DNA of 64,000 nucleotides from assembly GCA_942492055.1 (NCBI GenBank), contig CALODP010000001.1, positions 62,001 through 126,000 of the forward strand, read 5' to 3'. Positions 18,050 to 26,614 of the stretch are shown here, piece by piece. The notes beneath the pieces are model-generated. The model searched no databases, was not told where the DNA came from, and worked only from the letters and a program-made list of their open reading frames with translations. How positions within the stretch are numbered: position 1 is the stretch's first letter; each line of letters starts with the position of its first letter. Origin of the DNA: CALODP01 sp942492055. Lineage in GTDB: Bacteria > Bacteroidota > Ignavibacteria > Ignavibacteriales > Melioribacteraceae. The translations under genes and the position numbers were made by a program.

Positions 18050-19840
18050 TTATTCTTCCATTGTCCCTGCAATGACCTCTTGTATTGAGGTTAATCCGAG
18101 TTTTACTTTCTCCAATCCAGATTCTCGCAAAGTCAGAGATCCGTCTTTTTTTGCTTGCTTCCTGATTGCTTCTTCATCCACTTCTATTCCGGATTTCACA
18201 ATCATTTCTCTCAAATCCTTTGTAAAATATAAGGCTTCATGAATAGCCATTCGCCCTTTATATCCGGAATTATTACACTTCGGACATCCAACGGCATCAT
18301 AGAATTCGTATTTACTCCATTCTTCTTTATCAAGTCCGGCTTTTAGCATCAACTCATCATCCAGTTGAGTTACTCTCTTTTTACAATTTTCACATAGCTT
18401 TCTGATCAGTCGCTGAGCTACAATAAGATTAATGGCATAAGCAATTAGAAAAGGCTCAATACCCATTTTGTACAAACGAGCAACCGCACTCGGCGCGTCA
18501 TTCGTATGCAAAGTAGAAAAAGTCAGGTGACCAGTATTCGCTAGTTTGATCGCTGTCTCAGCAGTTTCCTTATCACGCATCTCACCTACTAGTACAATGT
18601 CCGGATCATGACGAAGGATGGCTCTGATGGCCTGCTCAAAGTTCATCTTATGTCCGATCTTCAGCTGTCTCGCTCCTTCGATCACATATTCGACAGGATC
18701 CTCAACCGTTAACACATTTTTCGTAGGATCAATTACTTGATAAAGAGCCGCAACCAGAGTGGTACTTTTACCACTTCCCGTCGGTCCTGTAAGTATAACC
18801 ATTCCTTGTGGCTGATTGATCGCCTTCTCGAAAGATTCGCGAGTATAACCGACCAATCCCAACTTGCTCAAATCTTTTATTACCTTTCTATCGTCAAGAA
18901 TACGAATAACGATTGATTCGAATTTATTTTTCAATTCGGTTCCAACCATAGGCAAAACAGAAACTCTGTAACGAATTACATGTTTATCAATATCCCTTTG
19001 GATAAATCCGTCTTGCGCTCGTTCTCTTTCGAAACGATCCATTCCTTTTGATCGATCCTTTATTACCGCCATCAGAGCTTCTGGCATCGTTCCCTCTTGG
19101 GCATGCCATAACATCAACTTTCCATCAACACGAAAATGTATCTCAGTTCTACGGCTGGATTTCGGAACAATATGAATATCACTCGCTCCTTTTCTTACCC
19201 CTTCTACCAACGCTCCTTCGATAAGATTAACAAGCGCACTTTTATTAATTTCAGCATCTAATTCTTCTTCATCAACGGAAGCTTCATCTGCAGAATCAAG
19301 ACTAATTTCCTCACCGGCCTCTTCTATCATTTTAAGATATTCGTTTTCCGGAGGAGCAATTAGCTGAATTAGCTTATCATAATCTTTTTTTCTGAGATAA
19401 TTAATTTCATACTTTTTCGCGTTAAGACTATATGCAATTTTAGTGAGGGCCCGATCGGTCGGATCAATTGCGGCCATGACTAATTTATCCCTTACTCGAT
19501 CGAAGCTAAAGGGAATTACCTTGTGTTCCAAAAGAAGACCTTTTACTTCTTCTCCTTTTGAATTCATTATTTTCTTAATTTCTTCTATTCTATCTTCGGA
19601 TACTTCCGAAGGATGTATATTCAATTCTCTAAACGCATATAGAACAGCTACTTCTCTAAAAATTGTATCATGATCAAAATCGAAATCCTGTACCAAAATC
19701 TGAGCAAGATTTCTCTTAACCTTCGCTTGATCTTCATTCTTGATTCTCAGAGCTTCTTCCAATATTTTTGTATCGATTATCCCCTTCTTCAAGAGAAGGT
19801 AACCGATTTTATCCGTCATTTCCAGTTGTGAATCAATCAT
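18050..19840 (-). CDS. pilB: PilB/GspE-type assembly ATPase
   Basis: 596 residues. The N-terminal ~160 residues form a MshEN/T2SSE-N domain (KIGYLLLKKGIIDTKILEEA), a family that can bind cyclic di-GMP. Then come Walker A GPTGSGKSTT, Asp box TVEDPVEYVIEGARQ, Walker B DPDIVLVGEMRDKET and His box TFSTLHTNDAPSAV. A zinc site with paired cysteines (CENCKK and CPKC-NNSGYKGR) is typical of extension ATPases. It drives pilus or pseudopilus polymerisation from the cytoplasmic face. AAGGTGA lies upstream of the start. It sits 20 bp after pilC and 35 bp before pilT. Confidence 0.93.
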   Translation of the reverse strand: MIDSQLEMTDKIGYLLLKKGIIDTKILEEALRIKNEDQAKVKRNLAQILVQDFDFDHDTIFREVAVLYAFRELNIHPSEVSEDRIEEIKKIMNSKGEEVKGLLLEHKVIPFSFDRVRDKLVMAAIDPTDRALTKIAYSLNAKKYEINYLRKKDYDKLIQLIAPPENEYLKMIEEAGEEISLDSADEASVDEEELDAEINKSALVNLIEGALVEGVRKGASDIHIVPKSSRRTEIHFRVDGKLMLWHAQEGTMPEALMAVIKDRSKGMDRFERERAQDGFIQRDIDKHVIRYRVSVLPMVGTELKNKFESIVIRILDDRKVIKDLSKLGLVGYTRESFEKAINQPQGMVILTGPTGSGKSTTLVAALYQVIDPTKNVLTVEDPVEYVIEGARQLKIGHKMNFEQAIRAILRHDPDIVLVGEMRDKETAETAIKLANTGHLTFSTLHTNDAPSAVARLYKMGIEPFLIAYAINLIVAQRLIRKLCENCKKRVTQLDDELMLKAGLDKEEWSKYEFYDAVGCPKCNNSGYKGRMAIHEALYFTKDLREMIVKSGIEVDEEAIRKQAKKDGSLTLRESGLEKVKLGLTSIQEVIAGTMEE

Positions 19841-19860
19841 TTCTATATCACCTTGTTCGC

Positions 19861-21201
19861 TTAGGCTGTTGGAGTTCTTGGATTAATTGTCGCCGTTTCA
19901 GCTGAAACCAAAGTCAGGCCAATCATAACTACCATAATAACCATCGCTATGAAAACCTGAATTAATTCTATAACATTCTTCAATCTAAAAACAGTTTCAC
20001 TTTCATAATAGTTCGCCAACTGCAGAGCTGTATTTTTAATCGTACCGGTTTCCTCCCCTGAATGAAACCTTGAAATTGAAGTCTCTGTAAATACCCCAGC
20101 CGCTTCGAAGGACTCTGAGATTCCAGCACCTCGTTTTATCATCATCGGAATAGCCACATTCTTTATCTGATGCTCAAAATATGCATTATCACTTGCTTCC
20201 GCTGCGATTCTAATCGGTTCTATACTTTCTGCCGACCCGGTATAGAGAGTATAAAAAACGCGACAAAAAACTTCAATCAACGTTTTATGGATCAACGACC
20301 CCATAATCGGGATTTTCAAAATATACTTATCTATTAGGAATTTACCCTTTTTAGTTCTGGAAAATTGCATTAAAGCAATAGGAGGAGCTAAAATAACTAT
20401 TAGCACCAAAATCCAATTTCCAATCAAAAAATCACTTAGCCCTAGTGTTGCAGCAGTTAAAGGAGGAAGGGGTATGTCGAATTTAAGAAAAAGTTTTGCT
20501 GTTTCCGGAAAAATATAACCAATATAAAAAAGAACCGCTAAGAACAACACAAAGAGAGTTATCATCGGTGTAATCAGAGCACTTCGTAAATCCTTTTTGA
20601 ATTGCATCCTTCTTTCGAGAAATTTAGCTGTCGCTTTATAAATTTCCGTCATATTACCAGATTTGGCTGCTAATCCGAGCATATATGCGGTAAATTTTCC
20701 AAATATACTTTCATATCGCATAAATGTTGTCTGACTATCAGCTCCTCTTTTCAGTTCATTATTAATCTGCTTAAGAGTTTCCTTGAGAGTTTTGTTTTCA
20801 AGGTCACTAATCAAAAGAGTCATAATTTCACTATAAGGGAGCTTCTGTTCCAACAACTCCGCGCTAATTTTCACAAAAGATAAGATTTCTTGTTGAGGAG
20901 GTTTCGGATTCCACTCAAAAGCGAATTTGTTTACTGAAACAACTTGATATCCCAAACGAGTCAAAGCGTTGATTACTTCTTCTTTCGTAAAAGCTCTCTG
21001 CTCCCCTTTTACAGGAGGTTCGTTTCCTTTGCGTATTTTATAAACAAATGTAGCTTTTTTTTCAATATTTTTTAGTTTTAACTGATGCTTATCGATCAGT
21101 TTAACAATCTTCTGCTTCCCCTCTTTGTATGTAGAAGCAGTAAGTGTGCCGCTTATAGTCTGTCCGTTCGGCTTAATCGCGTTAAATCTTAGTTCGATCA
21201 T
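19861..21201 (-). CDS. pilC: PilC/GspF-type inner-membrane platform protein
   Basis: 446 residues. An N-terminal cytoplasmic region (~1-115) with two repeats of a small alpha/beta motif is followed by two T2SSF domains (~120-240 and ~310-430). Conserved features include LEQKLPYSEIMTLL, GNMTEIYKATAKFLE and RFHSGEETGTIKNTALQLA. Transmembrane helices lie near 210-230, 255-275 and 410-435. It links the ATPases to pilin polymerisation in the inner membrane. TAGGAT precedes the start. A strong intrinsic terminator separates it from the upstream pilin gene, so its transcript level should be lower than that of pilin. Confidence 0.92.
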   Translation of the reverse strand: MIELRFNAIKPNGQTISGTLTASTYKEGKQKIVKLIDKHQLKLKNIEKKATFVYKIRKGNEPPVKGEQRAFTKEEVINALTRLGYQVVSVNKFAFEWNPKPPQQEILSFVKISAELLEQKLPYSEIMTLLISDLENKTLKETLKQINNELKRGADSQTTFMRYESIFGKFTAYMLGLAAKSGNMTEIYKATAKFLERRMQFKKDLRSALITPMITLFVLFLAVLFYIGYIFPETAKLFLKFDIPLPPLTAATLGLSDFLIGNWILVLIVILAPPIALMQFSRTKKGKFLIDKYILKIPIMGSLIHKTLIEVFCRVFYTLYTGSAESIEPIRIAAEASDNAYFEHQIKNVAIPMMIKRGAGISESFEAAGVFTETSISRFHSGEETGTIKNTALQLANYYESETVFRLKNVIELIQVFIAMVIMVVMIGLTLVSAETATINPRTPTA

Positions 21202-21229
21202 AGTATCCTATAAGTGCTTATAAAGAAAA

Positions 21230-21262
21230 GGCTAATAAGCCAGACAACCAAGCTTATTAGCC
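21230..21262 (-). terminator. Intrinsic terminator between pilin and pilC
   Basis: A perfect 11-bp stem, GGCTAATAAGC with GCTTATTAGCC, and an 11-base loop, followed on the minus strand by TTTTCTTTAT. It lies 27 bases after the pilin stop and about 29 bases before pilC. Partial read-through would give high pilin and low machinery expression. Confidence 0.85.
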
Positions 21263-21289
21263 AAAATATAACAAAATTCGGAATAATTA

Positions 21290-21676
21290 CTAGTTATTAA
21301 TGGTTGTGGAAGTTATCGCAGAAGGCGAAACAACCATCGTAACTTTAACAGAGTCTGAACCGTTATTACCTATTTCAGTACCAATACCAACCAAAGTAAC
21401 ACTTGCTGCAGCTACGGTTGCTGTATAAGATCCGTTAGCTGTACTAGCCAATTGAGTAGGAATTGTCCAACTTGTGAAAGCGTTTCCGCCACCACCCATT
21501 TCAGTCGGTTTTCTATAATATTGCTGAGCCATTGAAGCTAAGTTTGTCATGTCTCCGATAAGAGCATTTCTGTTAGCCTCGATTGAACTTGCAGTAAAAA
21601 CATTAATACCTACAACTACTGCGATACCGACGATGATTACACCTAATACGATGAGAAGAAGTTGTTGTTGTCCCAT
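21290..21676 (-). CDS. Pilin-like protein (major pilin candidate)
   Basis: 128 residues. It begins MGQQQLLLIVLGVIIVGIAV, a single glycine followed by a hydrophobic helix to about residue 27, then an alpha-helical spine (ASSIEANRNALIGDMTNLAS) and a small beta-rich head with a GGGG stretch. This is the shape of a type IV pilin, but there is no basic leader and no glutamate at mature position 5. A Gly-Gln junction also occurs in archaeal class III signal peptides; whether cleavage happens is unknown. AGGGAG lies seven bases before the ATG. It is first of two paralogues by closeness to pilC and lies before a strong terminator, as expected for an abundant subunit. Confidence 0.8.
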   Translation of the reverse strand: MGQQQLLLIVLGVIIVGIAVVVGINVFTASSIEANRNALIGDMTNLASMAQQYYRKPTEMGGGGNAFTSWTIPTQLASTANGSYTATVAAASVTLVGIGTEIGNNGSDSVKVTMVVSPSAITSTTINN

Positions 21677-21726
21677 GATAGACTCCCTAATTTAGTTGAT
21701 AGATCTTTCTTTGATTCTATTAAGAA

Positions 21727-22107
21727 TTACCTTATAATTTCCACTTGATAAGTGCTCGGATGCACTGTCATATGCACTTCAATTGAATCATTTCCCGTTA
21801 CAACCTCATTTCCTATTCCTTTTAGAAGAATTTGCGTAGCTTTAACTACTGCCTCATATCTTCCACTGGGGGTTGAAATAAGATCGTTTGGTATTGTCCA
21901 ACCTGTAAAAGAACTTGATCCTCCCCCATAAGCAGTGGGAGTTCTATAATACCTCTGAGCGTGGGCCGATAAATGTAATAATTCATTTATCACGTTGTTT
22001 CGTTTAACCTCAACGGCATTTGCAGAAAAAAGATTTATGCCGACAACAATAGCAACTCCAACTATTATTATTCCTAATACGACTAAAAGAAGTTGTTGCT
22101 GCCCCAC
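21727..22107 (-). CDS. Second pilin-like protein (paralogue)
   Basis: About 126 residues from the GTG at 22107, which gives a start identical in form to the neighbouring pilin (M-GQQQLLLVVLGIIIVG). AAAGGAAC lies just upstream at a proper distance and decides the start; the longer ATG reading from 22218 would place 37 polar residues before the hydrophobic helix. Paralogy with the downstream pilin is clear: AQ-YYR-PT then GGG, then F-T-SWTIP/FTGWTIP. It is likely a minor or alternative pilin. Both genes are probably transcribed from the 370-bp region before aspS ends. Confidence 0.78.
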   Translation of the reverse strand: MGQQQLLLVVLGIIIVGVAIVVGINLFSANAVEVKRNNVINELLHLSAHAQRYYRTPTAYGGGSSSFTGWTIPNDLISTPSGRYEAVVKATQILLKGIGNEVVTGNDSIEVHMTVHPSTYQVEIIR

Positions 22108-22443
22108 TTTTGAGTTCCTTTCAATTATTTGGTACTCTTTTATGCGTTTGCTTATTATGTAATCAACTATCAGACCAAGAGCCTCTTCTATCAATAATTT
22201 ACGCCGTAAGTCTAACAACTAATAGAAAATAGGGAAATTTGGAGGTTAAGGCAACAATTAATGGTATTTTTTACATGTAAAAATGTGTTATTAACAAAAC
22301 TTTCTTCTGATTTACAGGTAGATTCTACCATTTAATGGCAAATACTTCCAAAAGCATGCAATTATTTATTTAAATGCCTTTCTGAATAGAAGATGAATTA
22401 TATGATATGATTTGAAATGTAGGAGATCTTATAAAAAGATGAA

Positions 22444-22468
22444 GGGGCAATAGTAATCTTATTGCCCC
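22444..22468 (-). terminator. Terminator of aspS
   Basis: Nine-bp perfect stem GGGGCAATA / TATTGCCCC with a seven-base loop, starting eight bases after the aspS stop on the minus strand and followed by a moderately T-rich stretch (TTCATCTTTTTAT). The remaining 22108-22443 sequence should hold the pilin promoter; I saw no convincing sigma-54 element in it. Confidence 0.75.
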
Positions 22469-22476
22469 TAATAAAT

Positions 22477-24243
22477 CTATTTTATCTTTATATGAAGTTC
22501 TTTCAATTGAGCTTCGTCAACTGTTGACGGAGCTTCGTCCATCAAGGAAAGTCCGCTTGAGGTTTTAGGGAAAGCTATTACTTCGCGAATTGATGATTTA
22601 TCCGCAAACAACATAGCCAGTCTATCAAAACCAAAAGCTACTCCTCCGTGAGGTGGTGCGCCGTATTTAAAAGCATTCATCAAAAATCCGAATTTAGCTT
22701 CTGCTTCCTCATCGGAAATTCCTAATGCTTTAAACATTTTCGCCTGTAGCTTTGAATCATGAATTCTAATGGAACCACCGGCTACTTCATTACCGTTAAG
22801 AACCAAATCATAAGCTCTTGCTTTCACTTTTCCGGGATCGGAATCCAAAAGCTCAATATCTTCAAATCTCGGGGATGTAAACGGATGATGCATTGCATAG
22901 AATCTGTTTGTTTCGTCATCCCACTCTAACAATGGGAAATCTGTTACCCATAATAAAGATGGTTCGGCGTCTTCTTTGATTAGCTCTAATCTTCTGGCCA
23001 TTTCCAATCTCAAAGCTCCCATTATAGATAGCGCCTTTGATTTCGGACCGGAGACCATAAAGACCAAATCACCGACTTTTGCACCTAATTTATCAATTAT
23101 CCCTTGCTTTTCTTCGTCAGAAAGGAATTTTGCGATTGGTGCTTCAAGTCCTTCTTCTTTGACTTTCATCCAAATCAATCCGCCTGCACCCAATTTCTTA
23201 ACAAAATCAGTTAATACATCCAATTGATTTCTTGTATAGTCAGCGCAACCTTCAGCTAACATACCGGTAATTATACCTTTATTAGCAAGAGCCTCTTTGA
23301 ATACACGGAATTCAGATTTTGCGAAAACTTCATCCATGGTTACCATTTCCAAGCCAAAGCGAAGATCCGGTTTATCACTTCCGTACTTCTCCATTGCTTC
23401 TTCGTAAGAAATTCTTGGAATAGGAGTATTCAGCTCGTATCCTTTAATATTCTTATAAAGTTTTTTCATGAGTCCTTCTACCAATACGAAAATATCTTCC
23501 GTATCAATAAATGACATCTCAACGTCTATCTGAGTAAACTCAGGCTGTCTGTCAGCGCGGAGATCCTCATCTCTGAAACACTTTACGACCTGAAAATATC
23601 TGTCAAAACCGGATACCATCAGCAGCTGCTTGTATGTCTGAGGAGATTGTGGCAAGGCATAAAATCGACCTTTGTGCAATCTGCTAGGAACCAAAAAGTC
23701 ACGTGCTCCTTCCGGGGTGCTTTTCATTAATACCGGAGTCTCAATCTCAACAAAATCATTCGCGTCGAAATAATTTCTGGTAATCTGATACATTTTGTGA
23801 CGCAACAACATATTGTCCTGCATCTCTTTTCGTCTGAGATCGAGATATCTGTATTTCAAACGAATCTCTTCGCTAACGTCAATATTATCTTTTATCTGAA
23901 AAGGAGTAGTCAAAGCTTCATTAAGAATTACAAGCTTATCAACCATAACATCAACTTTTCCGGTTTCCAACGAGTTATTCTCAGTTCCTTCGGGGCGTTT
24001 TCTTACAACACCTTCTATGGAAATAACGAATTCTCCGCGAAGAACTTTCCCCGCTTCATGAGCTTCCAAATTATATGTGGGCTCAAAGACTACCTGAGTA
24101 ATCCCGTATCTGTCTCTTAAATCAATAAAAATAACCCCACCGAGGTCACGTCGGGTATCTACCCATCCGTTTAGCACAACCTTATCACCAATATTGGTTT
24201 CTTTAAGCTCGTTACATTTGTGTGTTCTTGTCTTAAATTGCAT
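22477..24243 (-). CDS. aspS: Aspartyl-tRNA synthetase
   Basis: 588 residues, bacterial-type class II aspartyl-tRNA synthetase that charges tRNA-Asp (or also tRNA-Asn where no AsnRS exists). It has the N-terminal OB anticodon-binding domain (NGWVDTRRDLGGVIFIDLRD), motif 2 in FRDEDLRADRQPEFTQID, the GAD insertion (~300-410) and motif 3 in GAPPHGGVAFGFDRLAM. Length matches the bacterial form. AAGGA lies upstream of the start. It is transcribed divergently from the tetR gene. Confidence 0.97.
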   Translation of the reverse strand: MQFKTRTHKCNELKETNIGDKVVLNGWVDTRRDLGGVIFIDLRDRYGITQVVFEPTYNLEAHEAGKVLRGEFVISIEGVVRKRPEGTENNSLETGKVDVMVDKLVILNEALTTPFQIKDNIDVSEEIRLKYRYLDLRRKEMQDNMLLRHKMYQITRNYFDANDFVEIETPVLMKSTPEGARDFLVPSRLHKGRFYALPQSPQTYKQLLMVSGFDRYFQVVKCFRDEDLRADRQPEFTQIDVEMSFIDTEDIFVLVEGLMKKLYKNIKGYELNTPIPRISYEEAMEKYGSDKPDLRFGLEMVTMDEVFAKSEFRVFKEALANKGIITGMLAEGCADYTRNQLDVLTDFVKKLGAGGLIWMKVKEEGLEAPIAKFLSDEEKQGIIDKLGAKVGDLVFMVSGPKSKALSIMGALRLEMARRLELIKEDAEPSLLWVTDFPLLEWDDETNRFYAMHHPFTSPRFEDIELLDSDPGKVKARAYDLVLNGNEVAGGSIRIHDSKLQAKMFKALGISDEEAEAKFGFLMNAFKYGAPPHGGVAFGFDRLAMLFADKSSIREVIAFPKTSSGLSLMDEAPSTVDEAQLKELHIKIK

Positions 24244-24453
24244 CGATTTTTAAATCCTTGTTACCAAAATTTAAACACGAAAATTACTAAAATAACTTCT
24301 CCTATTCAAAGAAATATTCCATATATGGCTTATTATTAGGAATTTCCTTTAGACTTATAAATAACTATTCATTTTTCAAATACTATTATTCCTTCAATAG
24401 ATCGAATTACCCAATTAAGGGGACTTATTAATACATTGTATTACTGTGTTCAA

Positions 24454-24497
24454 TTCGACACCTTTCGACTAAACAAATAAATTAGTCGAATAGTCTA
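24454..24497. promoter_or_regulatory. Probable TetR operator: tandem and inverted TTCGAC sites
   Basis: TTCGACTAA (24464-24472) and TTAGTCGAA (24482-24490) form a perfect nine-bp inverted repeat with a nine-base spacer. A further TTCGAC lies exactly 10 bp before the left arm (24454-24459) and a partial GTCTAA follows the right arm. The cluster overlaps the region just before the tetR start codon, where no Shine-Dalgarno sequence is seen. Autorepression by the adjacent TetR protein is inferred. Confidence 0.65.
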
Positions 24498-25070
24498 ATG
24501 AAGTCGAAAAGAGAAATCATAATTGAAGAAGCAAAAAAAATTATAGCGAAGTATGGGCTAAAGAAAACAACTATGGATGATATTGCTCAATCATTAAAGA
24601 TGGGAAAGGCCTCTCTCTACTACTATTTTAAAAGCAAAGATGAAATCTTCTCGGAAATTATAACGAGAGATTCCCAAAAATATAAAGATAAGCTGAGAGA
24701 TGTACTAACGGAAGCCAAATCCCCTGCTGATAAATTGCGTATGTATATTCTTACCAGAATCATGTTCCTATCGAAATTAAAAGAATATTTCGCCGCGTTA
24801 ACAGACGAGTATTATGAGAATTACACTTTTATAAAAGAGATTAGATCCGACTTTTATTCCTTCGAAATAATTACTCTTAAAGACATTATTAAAGAGGGAA
24901 TGCAGGAAAATTTCTTTTCACCTCTCTCCCTTGCGGCATCGGCATCTTCAGTTTCTATTGCCATAAAAGGGTTGGAAATAGCACTGTTGCTGGAACATTC
25001 CTCGTTTGATATGAAAAAAGAAACTACAAATATGACAAAACTTATCATCAAAGGACTTGAGAAGAGATAA
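24498..25070 (+). CDS. TetR/AcrR-family transcriptional regulator
   Basis: 190 residues. The N-terminal ~50 residues are a TetR helix-turn-helix (EEAKKIIAKYGLKKTTMDDI, then MGKASLYYYFKSKDEIF). The remaining helical domain would bind a ligand and form the dimer; its ligand is unknown. The gene sits 47 bp upstream of a B12-binding radical SAM gene on the same strand, and TTCGAC half-sites occur before both genes, so it likely controls itself and that enzyme. Confidence 0.93.
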   Translation: MKSKREIIIEEAKKIIAKYGLKKTTMDDIAQSLKMGKASLYYYFKSKDEIFSEIITRDSQKYKDKLRDVLTEAKSPADKLRMYILTRIMFLSKLKEYFAALTDEYYENYTFIKEIRSDFYSFEIITLKDIIKEGMQENFFSPLSLAASASSVSIAIKGLEIALLLEHSSFDMKKETTNMTKLIIKGLEKR

Positions 25071-25076
25071 TCCTCA

Positions 25077-25102
25077 TTCGACCCCCTCTCTTAAAAGTCG
25101 AG
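25077..25102. promoter_or_regulatory. Second TTCGAC...GTCGAG half-site pair
   Basis: TTCGAC (25077-25082) and GTCGAG (25097-25102) are near-inverted and separated by 14 bases, against 15 for the operator before tetR. They lie between tetR and the B12 radical SAM gene, directly before AGGAGGAG, the ribosome binding site of the latter. Confidence 0.45.
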
Positions 25103-25117
25103 TAATAGGAGGAGAAA

Positions 25118-26596
25118 GTGAAAGTATTACTAGTTTATCCGGAAACGCCCGCAACATTCTATAGCTTCAAAAACGCGTTGCGATTCGTTTCGAAGAAATC
25201 GGCCGAGCCCCCTCTCGGGTTGATAACAATCGCCCCGATGCTTCCGAAGACATGGGAGAAAGAGCTTATCGATACTAACGTAACTAAGCTATCCGACTCT
25301 GATATTATTAGTTCCGACTACGTCTTTATAAGTGGCATGGATATTCATCGCGATTCCTTCAACAAAATAGTGAAGCGGTGTAACCAACTAGGGACAAAGG
25401 TAGTAGCCGGAGGACCAATGGTTACTTTTGCTCCTGATTCCTTTTTGGGAATAGATCATCTTATTCTAAACGAAGCGGAAATTACACTTCCGTTATTCCT
25501 GAATGATTTGGAAAACGGATGTCCCAAGAAAATATATTCTTCCGATTTGTATCCGGACATATCTACTACTCCGCAACCTGATTGGTCACTATTGGATATG
25601 AAAAAATACGCAAGCATGAGTGTTCAATATTCACGAGGTTGTCCATACAACTGTGAATTTTGCAGTATTACAAAACTTAACGGAAGAATTCCCCGAACAA
25701 AATCAAAGGAACAGTTTATCAACGAGTTGGATTCTCTTTTTGAAGCAGGCTGGCGAGGAGGTGTCTTTATTGTTGATGATAATTTCATCGGAAATAAACG
25801 AAAGCTAAAAGAGGAGATTATACCGGCAATGAAGGACTGGGGAGAAAAACATAAATTCCCCTTCAAATACACAACCGAAGTATCTATTAACATTGCCGAT
25901 GACGATAATCTGTTAAGCGAAATGCACAAAGCAGGTTTTCTTTATCTGTTTGTCGGTATTGAATCACCAAATGACGCAAGCCTTTTGGAATGTGGAAAAT
26001 CGCAAAACCGAAATCGCGATATGTATGAGTCAATCAAGAAGATGCAAAGACACGGCTTTGTTGTTTCGGGAGGATTTATTGTCGGTTTCGATAATGATAA
26101 GCCGGAGATTTTCGCAAACCAATTCGAGTTTATTAAAAATTGCGGAATTACTACAGCTATGGTCGGGTTGCTTAATGCGCCACATGGAAGCCGCCTTTAT
26201 GAGAGAATGAATAAGGAAAAACGTCTCTTAGGTTTTATCTCCGGAAACAATATGGATTGCTCCATCAATTTCATTCCGAAAATGGATTACCAATTTCTAA
26301 TAAAAGGATACAAAGAATTACTCACTTCTCTTTATTCATCCAAAGAGTATTACGAAAGACTGAAAATATTTCTTTCCGATTTTCCGAATACCGGTTTGAT
26401 CACGAAGAGAATATCTGTCGGAGAAATTAAAGCATTTCTAAAATCCATTTTCATTTTGGGAATAAAGGAGAAAGGTAAACTCTATTATTGGAAGCTACTG
26501 TTTCTCAGTGTTTTCAAGCACCCTAAGAAATTCCAAATAGCCATGACACTGGCTGTTTACGGATACCATTTCAGAAAAGTTGCCGAGTCCATATGA
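25118..26596 (+). CDS. B12-binding-domain radical SAM protein
   Basis: 492 residues, GTG start preceded by a strong AGGAGGAG. Residues ~1-145 form a cobalamin-binding-like Rossmann domain (MKVLLVYPETP, VVAGGPMVTFAPDSF). The radical SAM core has C175-x3-C179-x2-C182 (SRGCPYNCEFC). The C-terminal ~130 residues resemble the DUF4070-type tail of proteins such as the hopanoid C-2 methylase HpnP. Members methylate or rearrange unreactive carbons; I see no hopanoid or other lipid genes here, so the substrate is open. It ends with a hydrophobic, basic tail. It is probably under control of the adjacent TetR protein. Confidence 0.88.
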   Translation: MKVLLVYPETPATFYSFKNALRFVSKKSAEPPLGLITIAPMLPKTWEKELIDTNVTKLSDSDIISSDYVFISGMDIHRDSFNKIVKRCNQLGTKVVAGGPMVTFAPDSFLGIDHLILNEAEITLPLFLNDLENGCPKKIYSSDLYPDISTTPQPDWSLLDMKKYASMSVQYSRGCPYNCEFCSITKLNGRIPRTKSKEQFINELDSLFEAGWRGGVFIVDDNFIGNKRKLKEEIIPAMKDWGEKHKFPFKYTTEVSINIADDDNLLSEMHKAGFLYLFVGIESPNDASLLECGKSQNRNRDMYESIKKMQRHGFVVSGGFIVGFDNDKPEIFANQFEFIKNCGITTAMVGLLNAPHGSRLYERMNKEKRLLGFISGNNMDCSINFIPKMDYQFLIKGYKELLTSLYSSKEYYERLKIFLSDFPNTGLITKRISVGEIKAFLKSIFILGIKEKGKLYYWKLLFLSVFKHPKKFQIAMTLAVYGYHFRKVAESI

Positions 26597-26606
26597 CCGG
26601 CAACTT
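26577..26606. terminator. Convergent hairpin between radical SAM and CLC genes
   Basis: AAGTTGCCG (26577-26585) and CGGCAACTT (26598-26606) form a perfect nine-bp stem with a 12-base loop, overlapping the stop codon of the radical SAM gene and ending eight bases before the CLC stop. It likely terminates in both directions, though neither side has a strong T-run. Confidence 0.55.
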
Positions 26607-26614
26607 CCAATATT

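Noticed and set aside
22108..22218. 37-residue N-terminal extension of the second pilin
   Set aside because: The GTG at 22107 has a good Shine-Dalgarno sequence and restores the same N-terminus as the paralogue, so the extension is most likely untranslated.
22219..22443. Sigma-54 promoter for the pilin genes
   Set aside because: A TGGCA-like element exists near 22336 but on the wrong strand and with wrong spacing to any GC element.
24498..26596. Hopanoid biosynthesis locus
   Set aside because: The B12 radical SAM protein resembles HpnP in domain layout, but no squalene-hopene cyclase or other hpn gene is in the window.
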